A DNA stretch of 64,000 nt, from contig CAWDKH010000008.1 in NCBI GenBank assembly GCA_963802905.1, positions 62,001 through 126,000 of the forward strand. Reading direction: 5' to 3'. Each line of letters begins with the position of its first letter. The stretch's first letter is position 1. This DNA is from DASQFQ01 sp963802905. Lineage in GTDB: Bacteria; Actinomycetota; Thermoleophilia; Solirubrobacterales; Solirubrobacteraceae. The notes under the pieces were generated by a model, which was given only the letters and a program-made list of their open reading frames with translations, was not told the DNA's origin and did not search any database. Of the stretch, positions 56,122 through 63,716 are shown one piece after another. Position numbers and translations under genes: made by a program.

Positions 56122-56741
56122 ACGCCCCCGCCTCCATCACCGTCACGCCAGTCTTCGTTGCCGACCTTTCCGTCGAGGGCGAGAGGATGCCGGTCTACGT
56201 GCACGTCATCGACCATCCCGATGCGCGCGTGCTGGTCGACACCGGCATGACGGAGCTGCACCCGGCGATGGCCGACATGGATCCCCGCCTCCGGCCGCTG
56301 AGCGCGCAGGACTTCGATCTCGCCGGCATCGACATCGTCGTCAACACACACCTGCACGCCGATCACTGCGGCGGCAACCACCTCTTCACCGGCAAGCCGA
56401 TCTATGTCCAGCGTCGGGAGCTCGACGACGCGCGCAGCAAGGACGACTACACCATTCGCGAGTGGGTCGAGGCGCCCGGCGTGCGGTACGTGCCGGTCGA
56501 CGGCGAGCACGAGCTGCTGCCCGGGCTCCGACTCGTCCCGGCGCCGGGCCACACACCCGGCATGCAGATGGTCGTCGTGGAGACTGGTGGGCGCCCGGTC
56601 ATCGTCGGCGGCGACGTGGCGGTGTGGTTCGGCGAGTTCGACGAGCCGCCCACCGAAGGCCGGCAGCGGGTCCTTGCGCTCGACCCCGAGCTCGTCTGGC
56701 TCACGCACGAGCACGAGCCATGGCGACCCCGCACCGTCTGA
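56118..56741 (+). CDS. Metallo-beta-lactamase-fold lactonase-like protein (AHL lactonase family)
   Basis: 207 residues. The metal motif NTHLHADHCGG (HxHxDH), the His in PAPGHTPGM, the Asp in VGGDVAVW and the last His in THEHEPW complete a dinuclear site. VLVDTGMTE and the size match N-acyl-homoserine lactonases (AiiA-like), but many relatives open other lactones, so quorum quenching is only a possibility. It is co-translated with the ECF sigma factor. Confidence 0.85.
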   Translation: MNAPASITVTPVFVADLSVEGERMPVYVHVIDHPDARVLVDTGMTELHPAMADMDPRLRPLSAQDFDLAGIDIVVNTHLHADHCGGNHLFTGKPIYVQRRELDDARSKDDYTIREWVEAPGVRYVPVDGEHELLPGLRLVPAPGHTPGMQMVVVETGGRPVIVGGDVAVWFGEFDEPPTEGRQRVLALDPELVWLTHEHEPWRPRTV

Positions 56742-56945
56742 GGCATCACGCCGGCGCTCTCTGAGTCGTTCCCGCTGAAGCTCACCCACACCGACCGCAG
56801 CGCGGGCATTGGAAGCGGAAGGCAGCCTTGAGGATGGACCCACCGAGGCACCGCTGATCGCCATGCCGCCGTATCGCTCCCTCCTGCAAGAGGCGTAGCC
56901 GGTGAGGGCCTCAAGCGATCGGTGCGACCGGCCGATGGACGTGGC

Positions 56946-57134
56946 ATGGCAAGACTTATTTCAGGCGTATTGCTGATCCTCTGGGGCCTCGCGCTCCTGG
57001 TTTCGGGCTTCTTCCGTGACGTCGACGGTGACGGCGCCTATGCCGCAGGACAGGTAGCCGGCTGGTTGTTTGGGTTCGTCCTGCTCGCACTCGGGGTTCG
57101 CGCAGTCGTCAAGGGCCGCGAAGCCCGGCGTTAG
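56946..57134 (+). CDS. Small two-helix membrane protein
   Basis: 62 residues: TM1 ISGVLLILWGLALLVSGFF, a short acidic loop (RDVDGDGAY), TM2 GWLFGFVLLALGVRAVV, then a basic tail (KGREARR). No family is recognised. The preceding 204 bp (56742-56945) contain no gene I can support. Confidence 0.5.
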   Translation: MARLISGVLLILWGLALLVSGFFRDVDGDGAYAAGQVAGWLFGFVLLALGVRAVVKGREARR

Positions 57135-57208
57135 CCACTGCCAGGCGGGAGATCTGCTCGGTAGCGCGCGAAAGTCATGCACCTCGCGCGCGGCGGCGGG
57201 TCCCGCCG

Positions 57209-57562
57209 TTAGTGTCGCTGTCGTCCTCGTGCTCGATCGGCAGCGAGGCCCGACGTGACGACGAGCACGGCACCGACCCCGAGGAGCACCAGGCCGACGG
57301 ACAGACAGACATCGCCGAGCGACATGACTCTCTCGCTTGGCCATGACCGCGGGATGAAGTCGACCACCGCACCATGAACGGCGAGCTCACTGAGATTCGC
57401 GGTCGCGCCGCCGACGATCCACGCAACGCCCATGAGAATGACCCGGTTGAGGCAGAGCACGGTCAACGCGGCCACGATCAGCGGGTTGCGCAGGCCGGAC
57501 AGCTCTGCGCCCAACCGGCACACGCCAGCGCCGTGAAGATAGGTGCCTGGCCGGAGCGTCAC
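57209..57562 (-). CDS. Membrane protein, DUF5317-like
   Basis: 117 residues from a GTG at 57562. Hydrophobic segments LIVAALTVLCLNRVILMGVAWIVGG and VCLSVGLVLLGVGAVLVVTSG flank the sequence AVVDFIPRSWPSERVMSLGDV, close to the DFIP..WP..SIGD pattern of DUF5317. The N-terminal membrane segments of that family are missing, so the start may be wrong or the gene shortened. The role is unknown. Confidence 0.5.
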   Translation of the reverse strand: MTLRPGTYLHGAGVCRLGAELSGLRNPLIVAALTVLCLNRVILMGVAWIVGGATANLSELAVHGAVVDFIPRSWPSERVMSLGDVCLSVGLVLLGVGAVLVVTSGLAADRARGRQRH

Positions 57563-57620
57563 GGTGTTGCTGATGCACGGCCGGAACGACAGTGCTGCGG
57601 CGGAAAGCGCAGGAAGCTGT

Positions 57621-57636
57621 ATCCCAGGAATCTGGG
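57621..57636 (+). repeat. Dispersed intergenic palindrome, copy C, plus a second hairpin
   Basis: ATCCCAGGAATCTGGG. A stronger stem GCGCGCGCT-12-AGCGCGCGC follows at 57641-57670, before the deaminase start at 57716. Confidence 0.5.
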
Positions 57637-57715
57637 TGCTGCGCGCGCTCGCCTCACGTCTAGCGCGCGCTTGCACAAGTAGTGGAGCACTGAACACGAG
57701 CAACGGAGGACACCG

Positions 57716-58153
57716 ATGACCGAAGCCGACGAACGCCACCTGCGCAGGGCCGTCGAGCTGGCGGCCGCGGCGCGCGCCGCGGGCGACATGCCGTACGGCT
57801 CGCTGCTCGTGGGTCCCACGGGTGATGTGCTCGCCGAGGACCGCAACACGGTCGTGACCGAGCAGGACATCACGGCCCACCCCGAGCTCAAGCTGGCCCG
57901 CTGGGCCGCTCGCCACCTCGACGCCAACGCGGCGTGGCAGACCACGATGTACACCAGTTGCGAGCCGTGCCCCATGTGCACGGGCGCGATCGCGCGCTCC
58001 GGACTCGGGCGCGTCGCCTTCGCACTCTCTGGCGAACAGTTGGACGAACTCAAACCGACAGGGGCCGTCAGCCCGGACGCGGCGCAGGTCGCCTACGAGG
58101 GCCCCGCCCTGTTCGCCGAGGCCCGCGTTCCGATTGACGGCTACTACGCGTGA
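57716..58153 (+). CDS. Nucleoside/nucleobase deaminase (cytidine-deaminase fold)
   Basis: 145 residues. The zinc site is HPEL (His, with Glu as proton shuttle; Pro replaces the more usual Ala) and SCEPCPMCTGA (PCxxC). GDMPYGSLLV at the N-terminus is typical of guanine/tRNA-adenosine deaminase relatives. Substrates could be guanine, cytosine or another small base; it is too short and lacks the basic tail expected of TadA. GGAGG lies before the ATG. A strong terminator follows. Confidence 0.87.
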   Translation: MTEADERHLRRAVELAAAARAAGDMPYGSLLVGPTGDVLAEDRNTVVTEQDITAHPELKLARWAARHLDANAAWQTTMYTSCEPCPMCTGAIARSGLGRVAFALSGEQLDELKPTGAVSPDAAQVAYEGPALFAEARVPIDGYYA

Positions 58154-58156
58154 AAC

Positions 58157-58202
58157 AGTGGGGCGGGCGCAGCATCCTTGCTTCATCCGTGCCCGCCCCA
58201 CT
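58157..58202 (+). terminator. Hairpin terminator after the deaminase
   Basis: AGTGGGGCGGGC-22-GCCCGCCCCACT is a 12-bp perfect stem followed by a pyrimidine-rich ACCTCTCTTTAT tail, 3 bases past the stop codon. Confidence 0.8.
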
Positions 58203-58253
58203 ACCTCTCTTTATCGGCGGTTCCCCGCCGCTACGCGCAGGGTCTGGACACAT

Positions 58254-58856
58254 GTGGCGCCACGCAAGCGCACGACCGCGATAGTCGGAGCGAGCGCCGT
58301 GTCCGCATTGGCCAAACTCACCCTTGCTGCGTGGGCTCTGCTCGAGCTGAGCGTGCGCGTGCGCGAAGGCGTCCAGGGCAAGGGCAGCCGCAAGCGGGAC
58401 CGCGGTACCCGAGTGTTGATCGCCATCACGCTCGGCGCCGCGATCGGCGTCGCCGCCGCCGCCGCGTCGCTGGCGCCGTCGCTTCGAACACCCGCCGCCT
58501 TCCGCGTGCTCGGGGTGATCGTGATGTGGCTGGGACTCGCGACGCGCGTCTGGGCGATCGCCGCACTCGGCGGCGCCTTTCGCACGACGGTTGAGGTCGA
58601 CCCCGGCCAGGCCGTCGTGGCGACGGGTCCGTACAGGCGAATTCGCCACCCGGCTTACGCCGGCCTGCTGCTGGTCGTCGCCGGATTCGGCTTGGCCATC
58701 GGCAACTGGCTGTCACTCGCGGTTTGTCTCCTGCTGCCCCTGCCGAGCCTCGTATGGCGCATCCAGGTAGAGGAAGCCGAGCTCGAGCGCGTGCTCGGCG
58801 ACGCCTACCGCACCTACGAGGCCGAGACCACGCGCCTCATCCCGTGGCTTTGGTGA
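58254..58856 (+). CDS. Isoprenylcysteine carboxyl methyltransferase (ICMT)-like membrane protein
   Basis: 200 residues from a GTG at 58254. Four to five hydrophobic segments precede TGPYRRIRHPAYAGLLLVVAGFGLAIGNW, the signature of ICMT/PEMT-type membrane methyltransferases (RHPxYxG), and the C-terminal EEAELERVLGDAYRTYEAETTRLIPWLW fits the SAM-pocket end (the canonical E...Y.....R..P). Bacterial members methylate unknown, probably isoprenoid or lipid, substrates. Confidence 0.82.
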   Translation: MAPRKRTTAIVGASAVSALAKLTLAAWALLELSVRVREGVQGKGSRKRDRGTRVLIAITLGAAIGVAAAAASLAPSLRTPAAFRVLGVIVMWLGLATRVWAIAALGGAFRTTVEVDPGQAVVATGPYRRIRHPAYAGLLLVVAGFGLAIGNWLSLAVCLLLPLPSLVWRIQVEEAELERVLGDAYRTYEAETTRLIPWLW

Positions 58857-58936
58857 GCAACACAATGCGCGTGTATCTCCCCGCGCGCGGGGCCCTCTGT
58901 GTGTGTAGAGCCATCTACACGCACTAGGAGGTCCCC

Positions 58937-59542
58937 GTGCACCGATCCAGTCATTCTCGCGGCGTCCCGCCGCGCCGATACGTCCGCCTCGCGCTGACCG
59001 CCGCGCTCGCGGTCTCGGTGATCGCGGCGATCCCCGCCGCAGGCGCGGTGGCAGCACCGGCGAAGCCTTCTCACCGGCTCGCACCGCCGACGGCCCATGC
59101 GCCGAAGAAGCCGAAGCGGAGCGTCCGGCTCAAGCACCGCCGGCCGATCGCACGCACCTCCCTGTGCAGCGCGCCGCTGGTCGGTGACTGGCGCAACATC
59201 GCGAACACCAACGCCATGACGCGCGCGCTGGTGTCGTTCACCTGCAGCGACGTCATCCTCTGCGACACCAACGGCCACTGCACGGGCGGCGACTCGTACT
59301 ACTCGACCCAGATGTTCGGCAAGTGCTGGCCGACGGACTGCAACTGGGGCACCGTACGCGCCTACCCGCAGTACGACGGGTGGATCAAGTCGACGTACAA
59401 CTTCGGCTTCAAGACGAGTTCCGTGTGGCTGAAGACCTACAGCTACTACGGGCTGACGTATCTGCGGGTGTGGGTCCACAACGACTTCACCCCTGCCGAC
59501 GGCCGCACGGACTACACGACCGACGAGTGGTTCCTGCGCTAG
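58937..59542 (+). CDS. Secreted protein of unknown function with Trp/Cys-rich C-terminal domain
   Basis: 201 residues, GTG start, signal peptide (LALTAALAVSVIAAIPAAGAVAA). A very basic linker (HAPKKPKRSVRLKHRRP) follows. The C-terminal ~125 residues are beta-rich: LVGDWRN, FTCSDVILCDTNGHC, FGKCWPTDCNWGTV and NDFTPADGRTDYTTDEWF. Five or six Cys suggest disulfides. Single-domain secreted relatives with a ..DGR..Y.T.E.F end occur widely, without known function. The IS481 element lies 19 bp downstream. Confidence 0.6.
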   Translation: MHRSSHSRGVPPRRYVRLALTAALAVSVIAAIPAAGAVAAPAKPSHRLAPPTAHAPKKPKRSVRLKHRRPIARTSLCSAPLVGDWRNIANTNAMTRALVSFTCSDVILCDTNGHCTGGDSYYSTQMFGKCWPTDCNWGTVRAYPQYDGWIKSTYNFGFKTSSVWLKTYSYYGLTYLRVWVHNDFTPADGRTDYTTDEWFLR

Positions 59543-59561
59543 CTCTCCCGCCTAGGGACGT

Positions 59562-60598
59562 TGTGAACGCTGGCTGAGGAAGTCGTCCGGGCCCGTCCTG
59601 AGGCTCTGCGGTTCCGCCAAGAACTGCAGTCAGGAGGGCCCGGATGCGCGTTCACGCTAACGCGAAGCTCGGACCGGCTGGGAGGCTGGCCTTAGTTGGA
59701 TTGATTGAGGGAGGGTGCTCGCTCAGGACCGCCGCAGATGAGAGTTCCGTTTCGGTGGCCACGGCGCATCGGTGGTGGCATCGCTGGCTTGAAGCTGACG
59801 CGGCGCAGCGCGCGAGCGGCGTCTGGTTGCGCGACCGTTCGAGCCGGCCGCATCGCCAGCCGCGGCGAACGAGCGCGGAGCTCGAAGCGCGGATCTGCGC
59901 GGTTCGTCAGGCCACGGGCTGGGGGCCACGGCTGGTCGCCGGCGCCACGGGCCAGCCGCACGCGACGGTCTGGAGAGTCCTGTTGCGCCATGGCATCTCT
60001 CGCCGAGCACCGGGCCCGCGCGGCGCGCCGAACCGCTACGAGTGGCCCTGCCCAGGCGATCTGCTGCACATGGACGTCTGCACCTACCCGCGCTTCCGGC
60101 GGCCCGGGCATCGCGCCACCGGCGACCGCTCCCAACGCGACCGGCACTGGATGGACCCGGCCACGCGAGTCGGCAACGACTACGCGCACGCGATCGTCGA
60201 CGACCACACCCGCCTGGCCTACGTCGAGCTGCACGACGACGAACGCGCCGCCACCGTCACCGCCTTTTTTGAGCGGGCGCTGGCGTTCTTCGCCGGCCAC
60301 GGCATCCAACCGCGCCGGCTGATGACCGACAACGCCTTCACCTACGTCCGCAACCGCTCACTGCGCGAACTGCTCGCCGCGCACGGCATCCGCCACCTCA
60401 AAACCCAGCCCTACCGGCCGCGCACCAACGGCAAAGTCGAACGCTTCCACCAAACCATGGGCCGCGAATGGGCCCACGGCCGCAGCTACCCCTCAAGCGC
60501 ACATCGAGCCAGCCTCCTGAAAGACTGGCTCGAGCACTACAACAACCGGCGACCGCACTCAGCGATCGGCAACCGGGCACCGATCACCCGCGTTCACA
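59562..60598 (+). mobile_element. IS481-family insertion sequence (1,037 bp)
   Basis: Terminal inverted repeats TGTGAACGC (59562-59570) and GCGTTCACA (60590-60598) begin with TGT and end with ACA as in IS481; further matches extend the left and right ends to about 12 of 14. The right repeat lies inside the 3' end of the transposase gene. The flanks (ACGT left, ACCT right) show no exact target duplication. Single copy in this window. Confidence 0.75.
59563..59655 (+). other. Foldback sequence covering the transposase ribosome-binding site
   Basis: GTGAACGC (59563-59570) pairs with GCGTTCAC (59648-59655), and CCGGGCCCGTCCTGA (59587-59601) pairs with TCAGGAGGGCCCGG (59630-59643) with one bulge. 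The second arm holds the GGAGG ribosome-binding site and touches the ATG at 59644. A transcript entering from outside the element would therefore hide the start of translation. Confidence 0.55.
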
Positions 60599-60621
60599 AC
60601 CTGCCAAGGCAGGACAGCTAG
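59644..60621 (+). CDS. IS481-family transposase
   Basis: 325 residues, apparently intact. The N-terminal HTH (GRLALVGLIEGGCSLRTAADESSVSVATAHRWWHRW) and a second HTH-like block bind the ends. The DDE integrase core: first Asp in LLHMDVCTY, second in LMTDNAFTYV, and Glu in NGKVERFHQTMGREWA. It ends YNNRRPHSAIGNRAP, as usual for the family. The last 23 bases extend past the right inverted repeat, so the extreme C-terminus comes from flanking DNA. Confidence 0.92.
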   Translation: MRVHANAKLGPAGRLALVGLIEGGCSLRTAADESSVSVATAHRWWHRWLEADAAQRASGVWLRDRSSRPHRQPRRTSAELEARICAVRQATGWGPRLVAGATGQPHATVWRVLLRHGISRRAPGPRGAPNRYEWPCPGDLLHMDVCTYPRFRRPGHRATGDRSQRDRHWMDPATRVGNDYAHAIVDDHTRLAYVELHDDERAATVTAFFERALAFFAGHGIQPRRLMTDNAFTYVRNRSLRELLAAHGIRHLKTQPYRPRTNGKVERFHQTMGREWAHGRSYPSSAHRASLLKDWLEHYNNRRPHSAIGNRAPITRVHNLPRQDS

Positions 60622-60633
60622 CTACAGCCCTCG

Positions 60634-60660
60634 CCGCGCGCGCCGGTGCGGCGCGCGCGG
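60634..60660 (+). terminator. GC-rich hairpin after the insertion sequence
   Basis: CCGCGCGCGCC-GGTGC-GGCGCGCGCGG is a perfect 11-bp stem 12 bases past the transposase stop, followed by TCGGGCTTGTTGG. It lies outside the element, so it probably belonged to the original locus. The rest of 60661-60795 shows nothing supportable. Confidence 0.55.
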
Positions 60661-60795
60661 TCGGGCTTGTTGGGCCGACGGTCCAGTCGAAGGCCTGCAA
60701 ACGGCCTACAACGTGTGCCGACGGTCCCTATGGCCCTGCTCAGGTCGTGCCGATACTCCAATCACCCTCCCGACTGAGAGCGAAGTGCTGATGTC

Positions 60796-60969
60796 ATGAC
60801 CCGAGCGGACCTAGTCGCGCTGGCCTCACCGCCTTGCCACAACTGCGGCGCGCCCGTGCAGCGGGTGGAGATGCCGTGGCATCTTGACGAGGACTACAAC
60901 TGGCGTGCCGGCCCGTTCTACATGGTCTGCGCTGACGGGCATCGCGTGCTGGTCGAACCGCTGGCGTGA
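60796..60969 (+). CDS. Small Cys-rich protein, probable zinc ribbon
   Basis: 57 residues: MTRADLVALASPPCHNCGAPVQRVEM, then WHLDEDYNWRAGPFYMVCADGHRVLVEPLA. CHNC, a later Cys and CADGH offer a four-ligand (C3H-type) zinc site. Third codon positions are strongly G/C, supporting coding. No ribosome-binding site is obvious. Function unknown. Confidence 0.5.
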   Translation: MTRADLVALASPPCHNCGAPVQRVEMPWHLDEDYNWRAGPFYMVCADGHRVLVEPLA

Positions 60970-60993
60970 GCAAGACCGCGCGCTTCTAAGGAC

Positions 60994-61569
60994 TCAGCGG
61001 CGGGCGCGCGCCGCCCAGATGAGGTAGAGCACGGCGCCGAGCACGGCGTAGCCGGCCAGGTTCGTGAGATGCGCGACGTCTTGGGAGGAGCCGGCCACGA
61101 AGGCCAAGCCGGCGGCGGTGGAGATCGCGCCGCTGACGATCATCGGAAGCTCGCGGCCGCCGGCGCGGCGGCGCATGGCCGCGGTGCCGAGTTGCACGGC
61201 GCCGGAGACGATGGCCCAGAAGCCGAAGACGGCAAGCGTCGTTCCCGCGTCGGCGGTCGCTGCCGCCACCGCGAGCCCGACGGACGCGGCGAGGCTGATG
61301 AGCGTGCTGACGACGGGCAGCACCCGTGCCGAGGCGGGGCTCTCCCAGGCCTCGACGGCGGACGAGAAGACGTCGATGAGCGGGTAGGCGACGAGCAGCA
61401 CCGCCGCGGCGGTCGGGACGGTGGCGGCCGCGTCGGGGTCGCCGCCGAGCGCAACCACGAACCCGCCCGCCCAGGCCAGGGCCGCGGCGGCCCGCACCCA
61501 GGCGATCCGGCGCCGTGGGGTAGCTCTGGAAGCGGATGTGACACGGGGGTTGAGCGTTGCAGCGGACAT
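60994..61569 (-). CDS. Six-helix membrane protein (DUF308/HdeD-like)
   Basis: 191 residues from the ATG at 61569. Six hydrophobic segments (AAALAWAGGFVVALGG; AAVLLVAYPLIDVFSSA; TLISLAASVGLAVAAATA; LAVFGFWAIVSGAVQLGTA; MIVSGAISTAAGLAFVAG; LAGYAVLGAVLYLIWA), with FWAIVSGAVQL and the GA/S-rich helices of HdeD/DUF308 proteins. It is divergent from a TetR gene over two matching palindromes, so it is probably repressed by that TetR. The inducer and role are unknown. Confidence 0.7.
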   Translation of the reverse strand: MSAATLNPRVTSASRATPRRRIAWVRAAAALAWAGGFVVALGGDPDAAATVPTAAAVLLVAYPLIDVFSSAVEAWESPASARVLPVVSTLISLAASVGLAVAAATADAGTTLAVFGFWAIVSGAVQLGTAAMRRRAGGRELPMIVSGAISTAAGLAFVAGSSQDVAHLTNLAGYAVLGAVLYLIWAARARR

Positions 61570-61608
61570 GGAGCAGCCTTTCGTAGGAGGGGCGATCGCC
61601 GTCAAGAA

Positions 61609-61622
61609 AGAACGATCGTTCT
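61609..61622. promoter_or_regulatory. TetR operator candidate, site 1
   Basis: AGAACGATCGTTCT, a perfect 14-bp palindrome, 39 bp upstream of the membrane-protein ATG. Confidence 0.7.
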
Positions 61623-61652
61623 CTCAGCTAACCACGCACAGTCCAGAAGTCA

Positions 61653-61666
61653 AGAACGACCGTTCT
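61653..61666. promoter_or_regulatory. TetR operator candidate, site 2
   Basis: AGAACGACCGTTCT, one base from perfect symmetry, 19 bp upstream of the tetR GTG. It is centred 44 bp (about four helical turns) from site 1. Confidence 0.7.
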
Positions 61667-61685
61667 TTCCGCTAACGTTCGGAGC

Positions 61686-62279
61686 GTGCCGCGCATCGCC
61701 ACACTCCCACCCGCCAAGGACTCCGAACCTCGCGCCCGGCTCCTCGCGACGGCATCGGAGCTCTTCTATCGCGAGGGCGTCCACAGCGTCGGTGTAGATC
61801 GGATCGTGTCGGAGGCCAATGTCACTCGAGCGACCTTCTACCGGCACTTCCCCAGCAAACAGGACCTGGTTCTGGCCTACCTGCAGAGCGCTCATGACGT
61901 CATCGAGGAACGGATGGCGATCGCTCTCGCGATGGAAGATCCGAGGTCGCGGCTGCGCGCGATCGGCGATGACATTGCCGCCCAGTTGCAATCGCCGGGG
62001 TTCGGCGGCTGCGCGTTCATCAAAGTCGCCTCTGAGTTCGACGACCCCGACGAGCCCGTCCGCCGCGCCGTGGCGGCGCACCGCTCGTGGTTTGCCGAGA
62101 TCGTCCGGACCGCCTTCGCCGACGCCGGTCACGTGCGTCCGAACGATCCGACGCGGCACTTCATCATGCTCCGCGACGGCGCTATGGTCGCCGGCTACCT
62201 CGACGGGTCTGAGCAGGCCGCCGAGACCTTCACGCGAGGCGTCGACGGCTTGCTGCGGTACATCAACGCAGCTCGGTAG
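61686..62279 (+). CDS. TetR/AcrR-family repressor
   Basis: 197 residues, GTG start at 61686. HTH: RARLLATASELFYREGVHSVGVDRIVSEANVTRATFYRHFPSKQDLV. The C-terminal domain is GGCAFIKVASEFDDPDEPVRRAVAAHR, a form common in TetR proteins controlling small dehydrogenase or membrane genes. It is divergent from the HdeD-like gene with paired operators between, so autorepression and control of that gene are likely. Confidence 0.9.
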   Translation: MPRIATLPPAKDSEPRARLLATASELFYREGVHSVGVDRIVSEANVTRATFYRHFPSKQDLVLAYLQSAHDVIEERMAIALAMEDPRSRLRAIGDDIAAQLQSPGFGGCAFIKVASEFDDPDEPVRRAVAAHRSWFAEIVRTAFADAGHVRPNDPTRHFIMLRDGAMVAGYLDGSEQAAETFTRGVDGLLRYINAAR

Positions 62280-62308
62280 CACCGCACCACCGACGAGCAT
62301 GGCGTGTC

Positions 62309-62326
62309 CCCAGAACCCTGGGATGG
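62309..62326 (-). repeat. Dispersed intergenic palindrome, copy D
   Basis: The plus strand reads CCCAGAACCCTGGGATGG; its reverse complement matches copy A at 17 of 18 positions, and the adjoining GACC before CATCCC is shared as well. It lies between tetR and the DHFR-like gene. Confidence 0.5.
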
Positions 62327-62406
62327 TCGGGGGCGAGACCACGCTCCAACCTCCGCGGGTACACGAATCACGGAGAGCAAACTCCCGTGACCGAAGGAGA
62401 ATCGAG

Positions 62407-62940
62407 ATGGGAAAGCTGATCGCGACGACGCAGGCCACCATCGACGGCGTCATCGACCCGGTGGGCGAGTGGGTGCAGCCGGACGGAGACCACGGCGTGT
62501 ACTCGTTCGAGCGTCAGGCGAGGTCCAGCGGGATGGTGCTGGGCCGCACGACCTACGAGGGGCTGGCGGGATTTTGGCCGAGCCAGTCGGGCAAATGGGC
62601 GGACATGGTCAACGCGATGGCGAAGTACGTCGGGTCCAACACCCTGTCCGGTGATCTCGAGTGGAACGCCACCCTGCTCGAGGGAGACCTCGAGGACTCG
62701 ATCCCGAAGCTGAAGGACGAGGTCGACGGTGACCTGTTTATGCACGGGAGCGGCGAGTTCGCCTACGCGCTTGCCGAGAAGGGCCTGATCGACGAGTACG
62801 AGGTCTACCTGAACCCGCTCGTCTGGGGCAAGGGAAACGTCCACGTGCTCGGAGACAGGGGAACCATTCGGATGGAGCTCGGCGACGTGAAGCGGTTCGA
62901 CTCTGGAGTGGTCCTCCTCACCTACCTCCCGGCGTCGTGA
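62407..62940 (+). CDS. Dihydrofolate reductase-family protein (RibD C-terminal-like)
   Basis: 177 residues. GAAGGAG precedes the ATG. The DHFR/RibD fold is shown by GKLIATTQATIDGVI, SGMVLGRTTYEGLAGFWP (NADPH-binding GRxTYE), DGDLFMHGSGEFAYALAEKGLIDEYEVYLNPLVWGKG and a final strand. These YyaP/YwjB-like proteins are reductases of unknown substrate and not the essential folate enzyme. It is downstream of tetR but has its own ribosome-binding site and an intervening palindrome. Confidence 0.85.
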   Translation: MGKLIATTQATIDGVIDPVGEWVQPDGDHGVYSFERQARSSGMVLGRTTYEGLAGFWPSQSGKWADMVNAMAKYVGSNTLSGDLEWNATLLEGDLEDSIPKLKDEVDGDLFMHGSGEFAYALAEKGLIDEYEVYLNPLVWGKGNVHVLGDRGTIRMELGDVKRFDSGVVLLTYLPAS

Positions 62941-62968
62941 TCGCCGGCCAGGGGCTACCCTCGGCCGG

Positions 62969-63709
62969 GTGTTCGATCACGTTGGCGTCGCCGTCTCGGA
63001 CCTCGCGGCCTCCGAGCGTTTCTATCGCACGGTCCTGAGCGTCCTGGGTATCGAGCCCAGCCATGCGGACGCCGGGCTGGTCGAGTGGGACGACTGGGCC
63101 ATCGGTCCTCCGGACCGCGAGCATCCGGTGACGCGCGGGCTCCACGTCGGCTTCCGCGCCCGCGACCGCGCGCAGGTCGACGCGTTCTGGCAGGCGGGCG
63201 TCGACGCGGGCTACCGCGACGACGGCGCGCCGGGGCCGCGCACGCAGTACGGCCCGACGTACTACGGCGGGTTCCTGCTCGACCCCGACGGCAACAGCGT
63301 CGAGGCGGTCCACGGCGATCGCGAGGACGCCGTGCCCGACGGCCGCGTCGACCACCTGTGGATCCGCGTCCGCGATCCGCAGGCGTCCAAGCGCTTCTAC
63401 ACGACGATCGCGCCGCACGCCGGGCTCCGGCTGACGCATGACGAGCCCGGCCGCGTGCAGTTCTCCGGCACGGACTACAGCTTCTCGCTCGTCCGGGACG
63501 AGCGGCCGCTCACGGAGCGCCTCCACTTCGCGTTCCCCGCGCGCGAGGACGCGACGGTGCGCGCGTTCCACGCCGCCGCGCTCGCGGCGGGCTACGAGGA
63601 CCACGGCGCACCGGGCGAGCGCGCGGTCTACCACCCGGGCTACTACGGCGCGTTCGTGCTCGACCCGGACGGGCACAACGTCGAGGTCGTCAACCACAAC
63701 GAGGGCTGA
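62969..63709 (+). CDS. Two-domain glyoxalase-fold (VOC) protein
   Basis: 246 residues, GTG start. Two tandem VOC domains: FDHVGVAVSDLAASERFYRTVL...YYGGFLLDPDGNSVEAVHG and VDHLWIRVRDPQASKRFYTTIA...YYGAFVLDPDGHNVEVVNHN. Each has a His near its start and a Glu near its end as metal ligands. Members include lactoylglutathione lyases and extradiol dioxygenases; the exact reaction is unknown. It probably shares a transcript with the DHFR-like gene (28-bp gap). Confidence 0.87.
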   Translation: MFDHVGVAVSDLAASERFYRTVLSVLGIEPSHADAGLVEWDDWAIGPPDREHPVTRGLHVGFRARDRAQVDAFWQAGVDAGYRDDGAPGPRTQYGPTYYGGFLLDPDGNSVEAVHGDREDAVPDGRVDHLWIRVRDPQASKRFYTTIAPHAGLRLTHDEPGRVQFSGTDYSFSLVRDERPLTERLHFAFPAREDATVRAFHAAALAAGYEDHGAPGERAVYHPGYYGAFVLDPDGHNVEVVNHNEG

Positions 63710-63716
63710 GCACGCG

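Noticed and set aside
59540..60625. Target-site duplication flanking the IS481 element
   Set aside because: The flanks ACGT and ACCT differ and no longer repeat was found.
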